Of a stretch of 64,000 nucleotides of DNA, positions 24,431 through 32,054 are shown piece by piece. The first letter of the stretch is position 1. Every line of letters begins with the position of its first letter. This stretch comes from Providencia sp. R33 (GTDB lineage Bacteria > Pseudomonadota > Gammaproteobacteria > Enterobacterales > Enterobacteriaceae), in NCBI RefSeq assembly GCF_019343475.1, contig NZ_CP072453.1, positions 1,860,001 to 1,924,000 on the forward strand, read 5' to 3'. A program made the translations under genes and the position numbers. The notes under the pieces are model-generated. The model was given only the letters and a program-made list of their open reading frames with translations. It ran no database searches and was not told the origin of the DNA.

Positions 24431-25072
24431 ATGAGTTACATTCGGTTTAACGTTGAAAAATGGCAACGAAAAGAACACTACCATCTTTATAGTGAACACG
24501 TAAACTGTGGGTTCAGCCTAACAGCCAAAATTGACATAACATCGTTAGTCAATTTTATATCACTACGTGACTATCGCTTTTATCCTACGATGATTTACTT
24601 ACTTTCTTCGTTGGTGAATAGACACGATGAATTTAAATTATCGAAAAAAGATGGTGAGCTTATTTTATGGGAAAAAGTACACCCGAGTTTTACTATTTTC
24701 CATAATCAAACGGAGACGTTCTCATCTTTGTGGTGCGAGTATTCCGATAACATCCAGACTTTTATGGGGAATTATCATCATCAGTTAACACTACATAAAG
24801 ATGATGCCAAACTAACGCCTCAACCAAACCAGGCAGAAAATATTTTTTATATTTCTTCATTGCCTTGGGTTTCATTTGAAAGTTTTAATTTGAATATTGC
24901 CAATACCGCTAGCAATTTCACGCCTATTTTTACAATGGGAAAATTCTATCGTGAAGGTGACAAAATACTCTTACCTCTTTCAGTTCAAGTCCATCATGCT
25001 GTTTGTGATGGGTTTCATGTAGGTCGTTTTGTGAATGAATTACAGACGTTATGTAATGAATTAGCGGATTAA
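24431..25072 (+). CDS. catA: type A chloramphenicol O-acetyltransferase
   Basis: A 213-residue CAT of the classical trimeric type, which inactivates chloramphenicol with acetyl-CoA. The active-site motif QVHHAVCDGFH gives the catalytic histidine at 189. CGFSLTAKIDIT, FYPTMIYLLSSLVN and LPWVSFESFNLNIAN align with CAT III throughout. Length is standard. There is no integron, insertion sequence or plasmid context, so it looks like a resident chromosomal gene. Expression is likely controlled by the leader peptide and hairpin directly upstream. Confidence 0.94.
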   Translation: MSYIRFNVEKWQRKEHYHLYSEHVNCGFSLTAKIDITSLVNFISLRDYRFYPTMIYLLSSLVNRHDEFKLSKKDGELILWEKVHPSFTIFHNQTETFSSLWCEYSDNIQTFMGNYHHQLTLHKDDAKLTPQPNQAENIFYISSLPWVSFESFNLNIANTASNFTPIFTMGKFYREGDKILLPLSVQVHHAVCDGFHVGRFVNELQTLCNELAD

Positions 25073-25115
25073 TTGAACTATTTTAATAGCGCTATTCAAT
25101 CATACTGACAAGTAA

Positions 25116-25141
25116 GGGAAGCAATATGCTTCCCCTTTTTA
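25116..25141 (+). terminator. intrinsic terminator of cat
   Basis: Stem GGGAAGC (25116-25122) with GCTTCCC (25128-25134), followed by a T-run, 44 bp after the cat stop. Confidence 0.85.
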
Positions 25142-25174
25142 GACGGTACTTGCAGACAATCATTTTATCTATAG

Positions 25175-25315
25175 CTAGTTGAATAGAAACCAACTAATGT
25201 AAAATAAATCCCCGACCGCCCCACTCTGAAAAGCATAATCGACCGGGGTAACAACCATTTTTATCGTATTTGCGAGTGTCAACGCAATAAGATCTACAGG
25301 GTTCGTTGCTGGCAT
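25175..25315 (-). CDS. 46-residue small hypothetical protein
   Basis: An unannotated-type frame starting MPATNPVDLIALTLANTIKM and ending ISWFLFN. GGAGGAG lies four to five bases before the ATG, one of the strongest ribosome sites in the window. The sequence is mildly hydrophobic and lacks a clear charged helix. It lies alone between cat and ttcA on the opposite strand. No family is recognised; coding status rests on the ribosome site and an intact frame. Confidence 0.45.
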   Translation of the reverse strand: MPATNPVDLIALTLANTIKMVVTPVDYAFQSGAVGDLFYISWFLFN

Positions 25316-25590
25316 ATCTCCTCCATTTTATTTCAGCTTAAATGCCAACTCCAATTTATTCAATCAGATAAACACGATATATAACCCTTTCGCTAAATGA
25401 GTTTCGTATGTTCCAGATGTCTTTTTACTAACAAGTATCACTCCTACCCTCGATTCTGTTATTATGAACCTCTTTTCACAGATTTTTGCTAATAGCGATT
25501 TATAAACAAACAATAAAAATATTAATTAAGCTTTATAAAACCATTATCTATCAGCAACATAAATGACAACCCGCAATAGAATCTTATAGA

Positions 25591-26505
25591 ATGACAACCA
25601 ATAAAGAGCAGTACAACTTAAATAAATTGCAAAAACGAATTCGCCGTGATGTTGGGCAAGCTATTGCTGACTTCAATATGATTGAAGATGGTGACCGCAT
25701 TATGGTCTGCTTATCTGGTGGGAAAGACAGCTATACTTTACTTTCCATTTTGCAAAGCTTACAAAAAAGCGCACCAATCCAGTTTTCGTTAATCGCCGTT
25801 AACCTTGACCAAAAACAGCCTGGTTTTCCTGAACATATTCTGCCGGCTTATCTCGATAATTTAGGCGTTGAATATAAAATTGTTGAAGAAAATACTTACG
25901 GTATTGTGAAAGACAAAATTCCTGAAGGAAAGACAACTTGTTCTTTATGCTCACGTTTACGTCGCGGTATTCTATACCGTACAGCAACGGAGTTAGGCGC
26001 AACAAAAATTGCGTTAGGCCATCATCGTGATGATATTTTACAAACCATGTTTTTAAATATGTTTTATGGCGGTAAATTAAAAGGCATGCCACCAAAACTG
26101 ATGAGTGATGATGGAAAGCATATTGTTATCCGCCCTCTAGCTTATTGTCGTGAAAAAGATATTGAACGTTTTGCGCAAGCAAAAGAATTTCCAATAATTC
26201 CTTGCAATCTGTGTGGTTCACAGCCGAATTTACAACGCCAAGTGATTAAAGAAATGCTACGTGATTGGGATAAGCGCTATCCAGGCAGAATTGAAACTAT
26301 GTTCCGTGCAACACAAAATGTTGTTCCTTCTCATTTATGTGACACTGAACTTTTTGATTTCAAAAATATTTCTCATGGTGATGACGTCATTGGTGGTGGT
26401 GATTTAGCTTTTGATAGAGAAGAGATGCCAACGCAACCATTCATTGATGAAGATGATGCTCCCGATTTTACTGCGCAGCGCTTAGATATTGTCGAAGTGA
26501 AATAA
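25591..26505 (+). CDS. ttcA: tRNA 2-thiocytidine(32) synthetase TtcA
   Basis: A 304-residue PP-loop ATPase that thiolates C32 of certain tRNAs. The PP-loop SGGKDS is at residues 42-47; the iron-sulfur cysteines are in TTCSLCSRLRRG and PCNLCGSQPN. It is almost collinear with E. coli TtcA, including the C-terminal FDREEMPTQP region. The ribosome site is weak. A terminator follows, then fnrS and zntB on the other strand, the E. coli neighbourhood without dbpA. Confidence 0.97.
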   Translation: MTTNKEQYNLNKLQKRIRRDVGQAIADFNMIEDGDRIMVCLSGGKDSYTLLSILQSLQKSAPIQFSLIAVNLDQKQPGFPEHILPAYLDNLGVEYKIVEENTYGIVKDKIPEGKTTCSLCSRLRRGILYRTATELGATKIALGHHRDDILQTMFLNMFYGGKLKGMPPKLMSDDGKHIVIRPLAYCREKDIERFAQAKEFPIIPCNLCGSQPNLQRQVIKEMLRDWDKRYPGRIETMFRATQNVVPSHLCDTELFDFKNISHGDDVIGGGDLAFDREEMPTQPFIDEDDAPDFTAQRLDIVEVK

Positions 26506-26512
26506 ACGTTTA

Positions 26513-26541
26513 AATAACCTCCTGACTGGAGGTTATTTTTT
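26513..26541 (+). terminator. intrinsic terminator of ttcA
   Basis: Stem ATAACCTCC (26514-26522) and GGAGGTTAT (26528-26536), then a T-run, 9 bp after the stop. Confidence 0.9.
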
Positions 26542-26560
26542 GCTATCAGATTTTAAGCAA

Positions 26561-26683
26561 AAAAAAAGCCGATGTAAATTACATCGGCATTACAGTGGTC
26601 AATTATTCTGTATAAGAACTCAATATGAGAAAAACTACAATTATGGAGCACAACGTTCATCGCTCAACGTTGCATTCACCTGC
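26561..26683 (-). ncRNA. fnrS: FnrS small RNA
   Basis: On the minus strand the RNA begins GCAGGTGAATGCAACGTTGA, nearly identical to the first 20 bases of E. coli FnrS, continues with GCGATG and GTTGTGCTCCAT as in FnrS, and ends at a terminator with stem GCCGATGT/ACATCGGC (26568-26588) and a T-run. Length is about 122 nt, as in E. coli. It lies next to zntB as in E. coli. FnrS is made anaerobically under FNR control and represses mRNAs of aerobic enzymes, including sodB in E. coli. Confidence 0.92.
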
Positions 26684-26718
26684 GGGAGTAATAGTGCCCT
26701 AAAACTCCATTAGTTTTA

Positions 26719-26732
26719 TTGATTTATCTCAA
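26719..26732 (-). promoter_or_regulatory. FNR box of fnrS
   Basis: On the minus strand TTGAGATAAATCAA matches TTGAT-N4-ATCAA with one mismatch. Its centre lies about 42 bp before the fnrS start, the class II activator position. It supports anaerobic induction. Confidence 0.8.
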
Positions 26733-26766
26733 ACTAGGTCTGGTTATACAAAATAAGTCATCGAAT

Positions 26767-27750
26767 TTAGAGCCAGCGGCTTTTTCGTAGCCACCACAGT
26801 ACCGTTCCGATTAATACTGCAAGTAATACACAAAATACACTAAAGGCAAAACGAAATTCATTGCCAGGGATCCCGCCTAAGTTGACACCAAATAATCCTG
26901 TCAAAAAAGTAGTCGGTAAAAAAATCATCGCCATTAACGACATCGTATAAATACGGCGATTCATCATTTCAGTCATCATATTAGTGATTTCATCAGAAAT
27001 AATTGCGGTACGCGCAATAAAGCCATCTAAATCTTCAATGCAACGGCCTAATCTGTCCGAAACTTCCTGAATCCTACGACGGTCAATGTCATCCAACCAA
27101 AGTAATTTTTCTGTGGTTAAACGGGATAACATATCTCTTTGGGGTGCCATGTAACGGCGAACAACAATTATCTGCTTACGTAATAAAGCTAGTTCACCAC
27201 GTTCAGGAATTTCGCCATTTAATATGACATCTTCAATTTCAATTAAGCGCTCATGCAAAGAGTCAGTGAAATCACTAATTTCATCTGTAATCGAATCAGC
27301 CACTTCAACAAGCCAGTCGCCTGTACTTTGCGCTCCGACACCTTCTTTCAGATCATCAATAACAGTGTCTAATGAATTCACTTTACGGTGACGGCTTGAA
27401 ATAATAATACGGTTATTAATGAATACACGAAATGCGACAAGTTGCTCTGGACGTTGTCCTGCATTGGTATTTAAAGTTTGTAGTGTCAATAAAATACCAT
27501 CACCAACTCGAATCAACCGCCAGCGCCCTGATTGCCCTGATAACGCTGATTTAACTTGGTCATTAAATAACTCAGACTGTTGGATCCAATTAAAACTTTG
27601 CGGGTCTTTATAATCAAAATGAAACCAAAATGGAGATTGTTGTGTTGCACTCGCATTAACGTCAATCGGGAGTAACCCCCCGTCTCCATTTAATTGAAAT
27701 GCATGTACTGGATTTGAGTTTTCAAATAACGAACCATAAACCAACGCCAT
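26767..27750 (-). CDS. zntB: zinc transporter ZntB
   Basis: A 327-residue CorA-superfamily transporter, the same length as E. coli ZntB. A large cytoplasmic N-terminal domain with long helices is followed by two C-terminal membrane helices; the GxN pore motif is in GLFGVNLGGIPG. I placed the start at 27750 (MALVYGSLFEN) because GGGAG lies seven bases upstream; the longer frame to 27819 is not supported. ZntB moves zinc across the inner membrane. fnrS and its FNR box lie just downstream on the same strand. Confidence 0.95.
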   Translation of the reverse strand: MALVYGSLFENSNPVHAFQLNGDGGLLPIDVNASATQQSPFWFHFDYKDPQSFNWIQQSELFNDQVKSALSGQSGRWRLIRVGDGILLTLQTLNTNAGQRPEQLVAFRVFINNRIIISSRHRKVNSLDTVIDDLKEGVGAQSTGDWLVEVADSITDEISDFTDSLHERLIEIEDVILNGEIPERGELALLRKQIIVVRRYMAPQRDMLSRLTTEKLLWLDDIDRRRIQEVSDRLGRCIEDLDGFIARTAIISDEITNMMTEMMNRRIYTMSLMAMIFLPTTFLTGLFGVNLGGIPGNEFRFAFSVFCVLLAVLIGTVLWWLRKSRWL

Positions 27751-27994
27751 GCAATATCTCCCTTTTATAAATAATAAGTTATTTTTAATAGAATAGAGGA
27801 AATATTGCAATGATTTCAACGAAATGTTTGATCATACGCTTTACGTATCTATTCATAGTTATTCGCAGCTAACTAATGAGATCAATAAGATACAAAAAAA
27901 TAATCCAATAAGCTTTAATAAAAACAGATAGCCATTTTTGTTAAAAAACATCACTAATTTGACACAAACGAGCAATAAACTTACTTATAAATTT

Positions 27995-28065
27995 TTTATC
28001 ATAAAAAGGTAGTGTTTATTCCTTTTTGGTCCTCCTTCCCATTCTCCAGTGGAAGGAGTTTTTTT
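27995..28065 (+). ncRNA. candidate small RNA between mppA and zntB
   Basis: A TTGACA (27959-27964) is followed by a poor -10 region, then a hairpin AAAAAGG/CCTTTTT (28003-28027) and the terminator at 28032-28065. The 5' end is a guess. No known sRNA is recognised. Evidence is structural only. Confidence 0.35.
28032..28065 (+). terminator. orphan intrinsic terminator
   Basis: Stem CTCCTTCC (28032-28039) and GGAAGGAG (28051-28058) followed by seven T on the plus strand. No plus-strand gene lies upstream until ttcA, which has its own terminator, so it probably ends a small RNA. Confidence 0.8.
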
Positions 28066-28076
28066 CAATATCCACA

Positions 28077-28107
28077 ATAAAAAACGGCCTATACACAGTA
28101 CAGACCG
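28077..28107 (-). terminator. intrinsic terminator of mppA
   Basis: On the minus strand a 10-pair stem with two G-U pairs and a 3-nt loop (28085-28107) is followed by six T, 24 bp after the mppA stop. Confidence 0.8.
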
Positions 28108-28130
28108 CAAGTTATATCGAATACTTTCAC

Positions 28131-29753
28131 TTAATGCTTAATAATGTAGAAACTATGGCTATACGCTACATCTTCTGGGTTTTCAATTGGATAGCCTTTA
28201 AGCCAAGGTTTAATTAATCGTGCATTGGTATATTGGTAAATAGGCGCAATTGGCGCTTCTTTTGCCAAAATAGCCTCTGCACTATTGTAATAACGATTTC
28301 GCAATTGTGCATTTGTTTCAATACTTGCAGATGCCATAACTTGGTCATATTGCTGGCTATTAAACTTCGGAATATTGCCACTATGTTGTGATGTTAACAG
28401 TGATAAAAATGTTGAAGGCTCATTAAAATCACCAATCCAAGATGCACGAATAACATCAAAATCCCCTGTATTGCGGCTATCGATGTATGTTTTCCATTCT
28501 TGGTTCACTAACTTAACATTCACACCTAATTTTTTCTTCCACATTGATGCAATAGCGATAGCAATTTTTTGGTGATTTTCTGAACTGTTATATAATAAGG
28601 TAAGCTCTAATGGGTGATTTGGCCCAAAACCTGCTTCTTGTAATAATGTTTTCGCTTGTTGATCTAATTCTTTTTGTGAATAGCTGTTATAAAGCCCTTT
28701 TTCAGGTTTAAAGCCATCTGTCACATCAGGAGTGAAGTAATAAGCAGGTTTTTCACCAGTGCCTAATACTTTACTGGCAATTAATTGGCGATCAATTGCC
28801 ATCGATAATGCCTTTCTCACCCTCACATCGTTCGTTGGCGCACGTTGCGTATTAAATGCGTAGTAATAGGTTCCTAATTGGTCTGGTGTGAAAACCTCAT
28901 TAGGAATATCTTGCAATAACTTTTGATAGCGCTGTTTCGGGAAGGATTCAGTAATGTCTAAATCCCCAGCTAAATAACGGTTTGTCGCATGAGATTCTTG
29001 GTTAATAGGAATAAATGTGACTTGAGTAATCACTGTATTTTTATGATCCCAATAATACGGGTTCGGTGTTAAAACAATTTTTTCATTCACAACACGGTCA
29101 GCTAACGTAAAAGCGCCATTTCCAACTAAATTCCCTACTTTTATCCAATCCGCTCCTAATTTTTCTATCGTTCCACGATGAACTGGATACAAACTAAAAT
29201 TTGCAGCTAAAGAGGGAAAATATGGCACGGGTTTATTCAATGTTATTTTTAATGTGTGTTCATCAACCGCTTCCACACCTAATTGCTCCACGGGCAACTT
29301 GCCATCAATAATATCTTGCGCATTATTAATTCCGGCAAGTGCAGCAAACCATGCAAACGGTGATGTATTTGCAGGTGCAACCAAACGCTGCCAACTATAA
29401 ACAAAGTCACTTGCGGTGACAGGCTCTCCATTGGACCAACGTGCATCTGGCCTAAGTGTAAATGTCCAAACACGGTTATCTACGGTATCCCATTTGAGCG
29501 CAACGCCAGGAACAGGTTTTCCATGGCTATCTTGATTCACTAAGCCTTCGAATAAATCACGCATGACTTGTGCTTCGGTCAACCCGACTGATTTAATGGG
29601 ATCTAATGACGCTGGCTCATCTTTCAAATGCCGAGTTACTGTTTGATTTTCGGCTAAAATAACCCCAGCAGGAATAATTGCACTAATAGCTGGTGTAGCA
29701 AGAAAAAATGAAGTGAATAATATAGCTAAAGGAGAGAATGAAGGTTTATGCAT
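28131..29753 (-). CDS. mppA: periplasmic peptide-binding protein MppA
   Basis: A 540-residue ABC-transporter solute-binding protein with a signal peptide (MHKPSFSPLAILFTSFFLATPAISA). It aligns along its whole length with E. coli MppA, which binds murein tripeptide for uptake via the Opp permease: RHLKDEPASLDPIKSVGL, NRYLAGDLDITESFPK, LGTYYYAFNTQ, QEWKTYIDSRNTGDFDVIRASW, IAPIYQYTNARLIKPWLKGYP. OppA is a close alternative. The start at 29753 was chosen because the signal peptide begins there; a longer frame to 29897 adds an unlikely extension. No permease genes are adjacent. Confidence 0.92.
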   Translation of the reverse strand: MHKPSFSPLAILFTSFFLATPAISAIIPAGVILAENQTVTRHLKDEPASLDPIKSVGLTEAQVMRDLFEGLVNQDSHGKPVPGVALKWDTVDNRVWTFTLRPDARWSNGEPVTASDFVYSWQRLVAPANTSPFAWFAALAGINNAQDIIDGKLPVEQLGVEAVDEHTLKITLNKPVPYFPSLAANFSLYPVHRGTIEKLGADWIKVGNLVGNGAFTLADRVVNEKIVLTPNPYYWDHKNTVITQVTFIPINQESHATNRYLAGDLDITESFPKQRYQKLLQDIPNEVFTPDQLGTYYYAFNTQRAPTNDVRVRKALSMAIDRQLIASKVLGTGEKPAYYFTPDVTDGFKPEKGLYNSYSQKELDQQAKTLLQEAGFGPNHPLELTLLYNSSENHQKIAIAIASMWKKKLGVNVKLVNQEWKTYIDSRNTGDFDVIRASWIGDFNEPSTFLSLLTSQHSGNIPKFNSQQYDQVMASASIETNAQLRNRYYNSAEAILAKEAPIAPIYQYTNARLIKPWLKGYPIENPEDVAYSHSFYIIKH

Positions 29754-30400
29754 GTTATTTTCTATCTTGTTAATATAAACGAAATCAGCTAAATATCTAG
29801 CGACACAGTATTGAAAAAAGACTAACACATTAACAGCACTACCGAATTTATCGTGGTTACATCCATACAGAGTAAGATATTTTCCTTTTCGCATCATATG
29901 CTTTCATGTTTTAAAAATCCATACATCCTGTTTAATTTATGAATATAGCGCCGGAGTAACAAATTAACCTTTGGTACGAATTTTCAATAGTTGGCTTGCC
30001 CTAATTGTTATAGCCCTCTAAAACATTCATGCATCCCTGATAACTCCTCTGATAAACTGATGATTGTTAAAGAAACCGATACTTATAGCCTTACTTTTGT
30101 TACACTCAATAGTGTATTTTAAAAGACAATATAATAAAAAACGTAAACTCTACTCGTGATTATCAGTTATATAATCACTGACTGTGAAAAACTAATCAGC
30201 CATACAAGTAACGTCCTTGTGCCGCTTGTACGTTAAGGTATACAGTTAGGTTTTTTGGTATACAGTTTGTTTTGGTCATCCATAGAATGTAAAACTCAAA
30301 AGGTCTAACTTAGCCTGATGAAAACCTTTTATCGCAAAGATTTTCCTTAAAAAACAGGCTAAATTAGCACTGATACAACTTATAAACGGGAGAAAAATTC
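29754..30400. other. intergenic region upstream of mppA and tpx
   Basis: About 650 bp with divergent promoters for mppA and tpx. It holds an inverted repeat TAACGT/ACGTTA within 30206-30232 and two direct copies of GGTATACAGTT 23 bp apart (about 30236 and 30259), candidate regulator sites for tpx. No small ORF with a ribosome site was seen. Confidence 0.4.
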
Positions 30401-30904
30401 ATGTCGCAAACAGTTAAATTAAAAGGCAATGATATCGCAGTTAATGGTGTTTTCTTACAATCTGGTACGAAAGCAAAACCTTTTACGTTAGTCGCAAAAG
30501 ATCTTAGCGAAGCCACATTAGAAACGTATGTCGGTAAACGTAAAGTATTAAATATTTTCCCAAGTGTTGACACTGGTGTTTGTGCAGCCTCTGTTCGTAA
30601 ATTCAACCAGCTTGCAAACGACCTTGATAACACCGTTGTTCTGTGTGTTTCTGCTGACTTACCTTTCGCTCAAGCACGTTTTTGTGGTGCTGAAGGCCTT
30701 GATAATGTTGTCACATTATCCACTTTCCGCAGCCCGTCTTTCGCTGATGATTATGGTGTGGCGATTGCAAGTGGCCCATTAAAAGGCTTAACCGCTCGCT
30801 CGGTTGTTGTGTTGGATGAAAATGACCAAGTCATTTATAGCCAATTAGTTCCTGAAATCACTGAAGAACCTGACTACGATAGCGCATTAAACAGCCTGAA
30901 ATAA
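30401..30904 (+). CDS. tpx: thiol peroxidase Tpx
   Basis: A 167-residue atypical 2-Cys peroxiredoxin that reduces lipid hydroperoxides with thioredoxin. The peroxidatic cysteine is in FPSVDTGVCAASVRKF (near residue 61) and the resolving cysteine in PFAQARFCGAEGL (near residue 95). GGGAG lies seven to eight bases before the ATG. Length equals E. coli Tpx. In E. coli it neighbours tyrR, as here apart from two unknown genes. A terminator follows. Confidence 0.97.
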   Translation: MSQTVKLKGNDIAVNGVFLQSGTKAKPFTLVAKDLSEATLETYVGKRKVLNIFPSVDTGVCAASVRKFNQLANDLDNTVVLCVSADLPFAQARFCGAEGLDNVVTLSTFRSPSFADDYGVAIASGPLKGLTARSVVVLDENDQVIYSQLVPEITEEPDYDSALNSLK

Positions 30905-30930
30905 GCTTATTGGGTTATTGGGGCTCTAAT

Positions 30931-30958
30931 AAAAAAGCGGGATACTCTCCCGCTTTTT
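30931..30958 (+). terminator. intrinsic terminator of tpx
   Basis: Stem AGCGGGA (30936-30942) and TCCCGCT (30948-30954) flanked by six A and five T, so it can act in both directions. Confidence 0.9.
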
Positions 30959-31013
30959 GCTTTTTGCTTTTTTATATTTTAAGGCTTAAGCCTATTTTTA
31001 AATTGTTTTCATA

Positions 31014-31388
31014 TTAATCAACATACGCCCAATAAAGAGGGTAATGATTTTTAGCATTAACAACATTGATAAATAATTGATTACCTTTCATGTAACTAAT
31101 CAATGTATGAGATAACGTACTTAAAATTTTTAGCGCTTGATCCTGCGTAACTGGGCAGCAAGACGTCAGAATATCAATGATTAAATCACGAGGCTTGCGC
31201 CCATTTTTGACCAACGCTTCCCACGTAAAACGATTTTTCTTCGTTAAGTATTTAACCGCCGCTTTATTCATTAAATAAAGCTCTGCTGCTGACGCCGCTG
31301 ACTCAAACATATCATTCTTATAATGACATTGGTCCATATATTCGCGTAGCTTAATATTAACAACAAAATTAATCGTGAATTGATCCAT
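31014..31388 (-). CDS. hypothetical protein
   Basis: A 124-residue soluble, mostly helical protein (MDQFTINFVVNIKLREYMDQCHYKND...) with no signal peptide or membrane segment and no family I recognise. AGGGGG five bases before the ATG at 31388 fixes the start; a longer frame to 31415 has none. It lies between tpx and another unknown gene. Confidence 0.6.
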   Translation of the reverse strand: MDQFTINFVVNIKLREYMDQCHYKNDMFESAASAAELYLMNKAAVKYLTKKNRFTWEALVKNGRKPRDLIIDILTSCCPVTQDQALKILSTLSHTLISYMKGNQLFINVVNAKNHYPLYWAYVD

Positions 31389-31617
31389 GGCAACCCCCTG
31401 TAGGCTTAACCTCATTAAATAATGATAAGTACCTAATGCAGCAGCTGTCTATGTTATATAGCAGGAAAAACAGGAAACAATCAAGCAAATTGCTTAATGT
31501 TTACTCAGATAGAAAGGTGTTAAGAATAGATAAACTGCAAAGATAGGTCGAAAAGGGTTTAAAATAGATGACTTGCCCTTTTCGGCTTATTCATTGTTGT
31601 GCTATTGCAGAAAATGA

Positions 31618-32049
31618 TTAATCCATATGCTGAGTTATTTCTAACACAGTGCCTTTATTCTCTTGCGTGAATTGTAGGTGTGTTTCTCCACCCTCAAATT
31701 CCTGAACAATATTTAATTTTTTATCGCCATCCCAACGGTAATTAATTGCAATACAGCCTTCTACTGGACAAGGCATTGCCATATTTTTCTTGATGACTAA
31801 TTTTTCAGCTAAAAATAGCGGGCCATCTTCAGTTAACCCACTACGGTAGTGTTTATACGCCTCAGATAAAGTGCTACCCATAAAATAACATTTAGTCAGA
31901 GCTCCATTTTCATAGATTTCATCCATAGTTTGGTTTTCATCTTGGCAATATTTATTCAACCCGTCGTTTGGGATGGTTGTATCTGCCTGACTAAAAGCAC
32001 TCGCACCAAACAGGACTGCTGCAAATGTAAACATTAAACGTTTATTCAT
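31618..32049 (-). CDS. secreted hypothetical protein downstream of tyrR
   Basis: A 143-residue protein with a signal peptide (MNKRLMFTFAAVLFGASAFSQA). The mature part has four cysteines (YCQDE, KCYFMG, PCPVEGC) suggesting two disulfides in the periplasm. It starts 5 bp after the tyrR stop on the same strand and may be cotranscribed. No family is recognised. Confidence 0.65.
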   Translation of the reverse strand: MNKRLMFTFAAVLFGASAFSQADTTIPNDGLNKYCQDENQTMDEIYENGALTKCYFMGSTLSEAYKHYRSGLTEDGPLFLAEKLVIKKNMAMPCPVEGCIAINYRWDGDKKLNIVQEFEGGETHLQFTQENKGTVLEITQHMD

Positions 32050-32054
32050 TTTAT

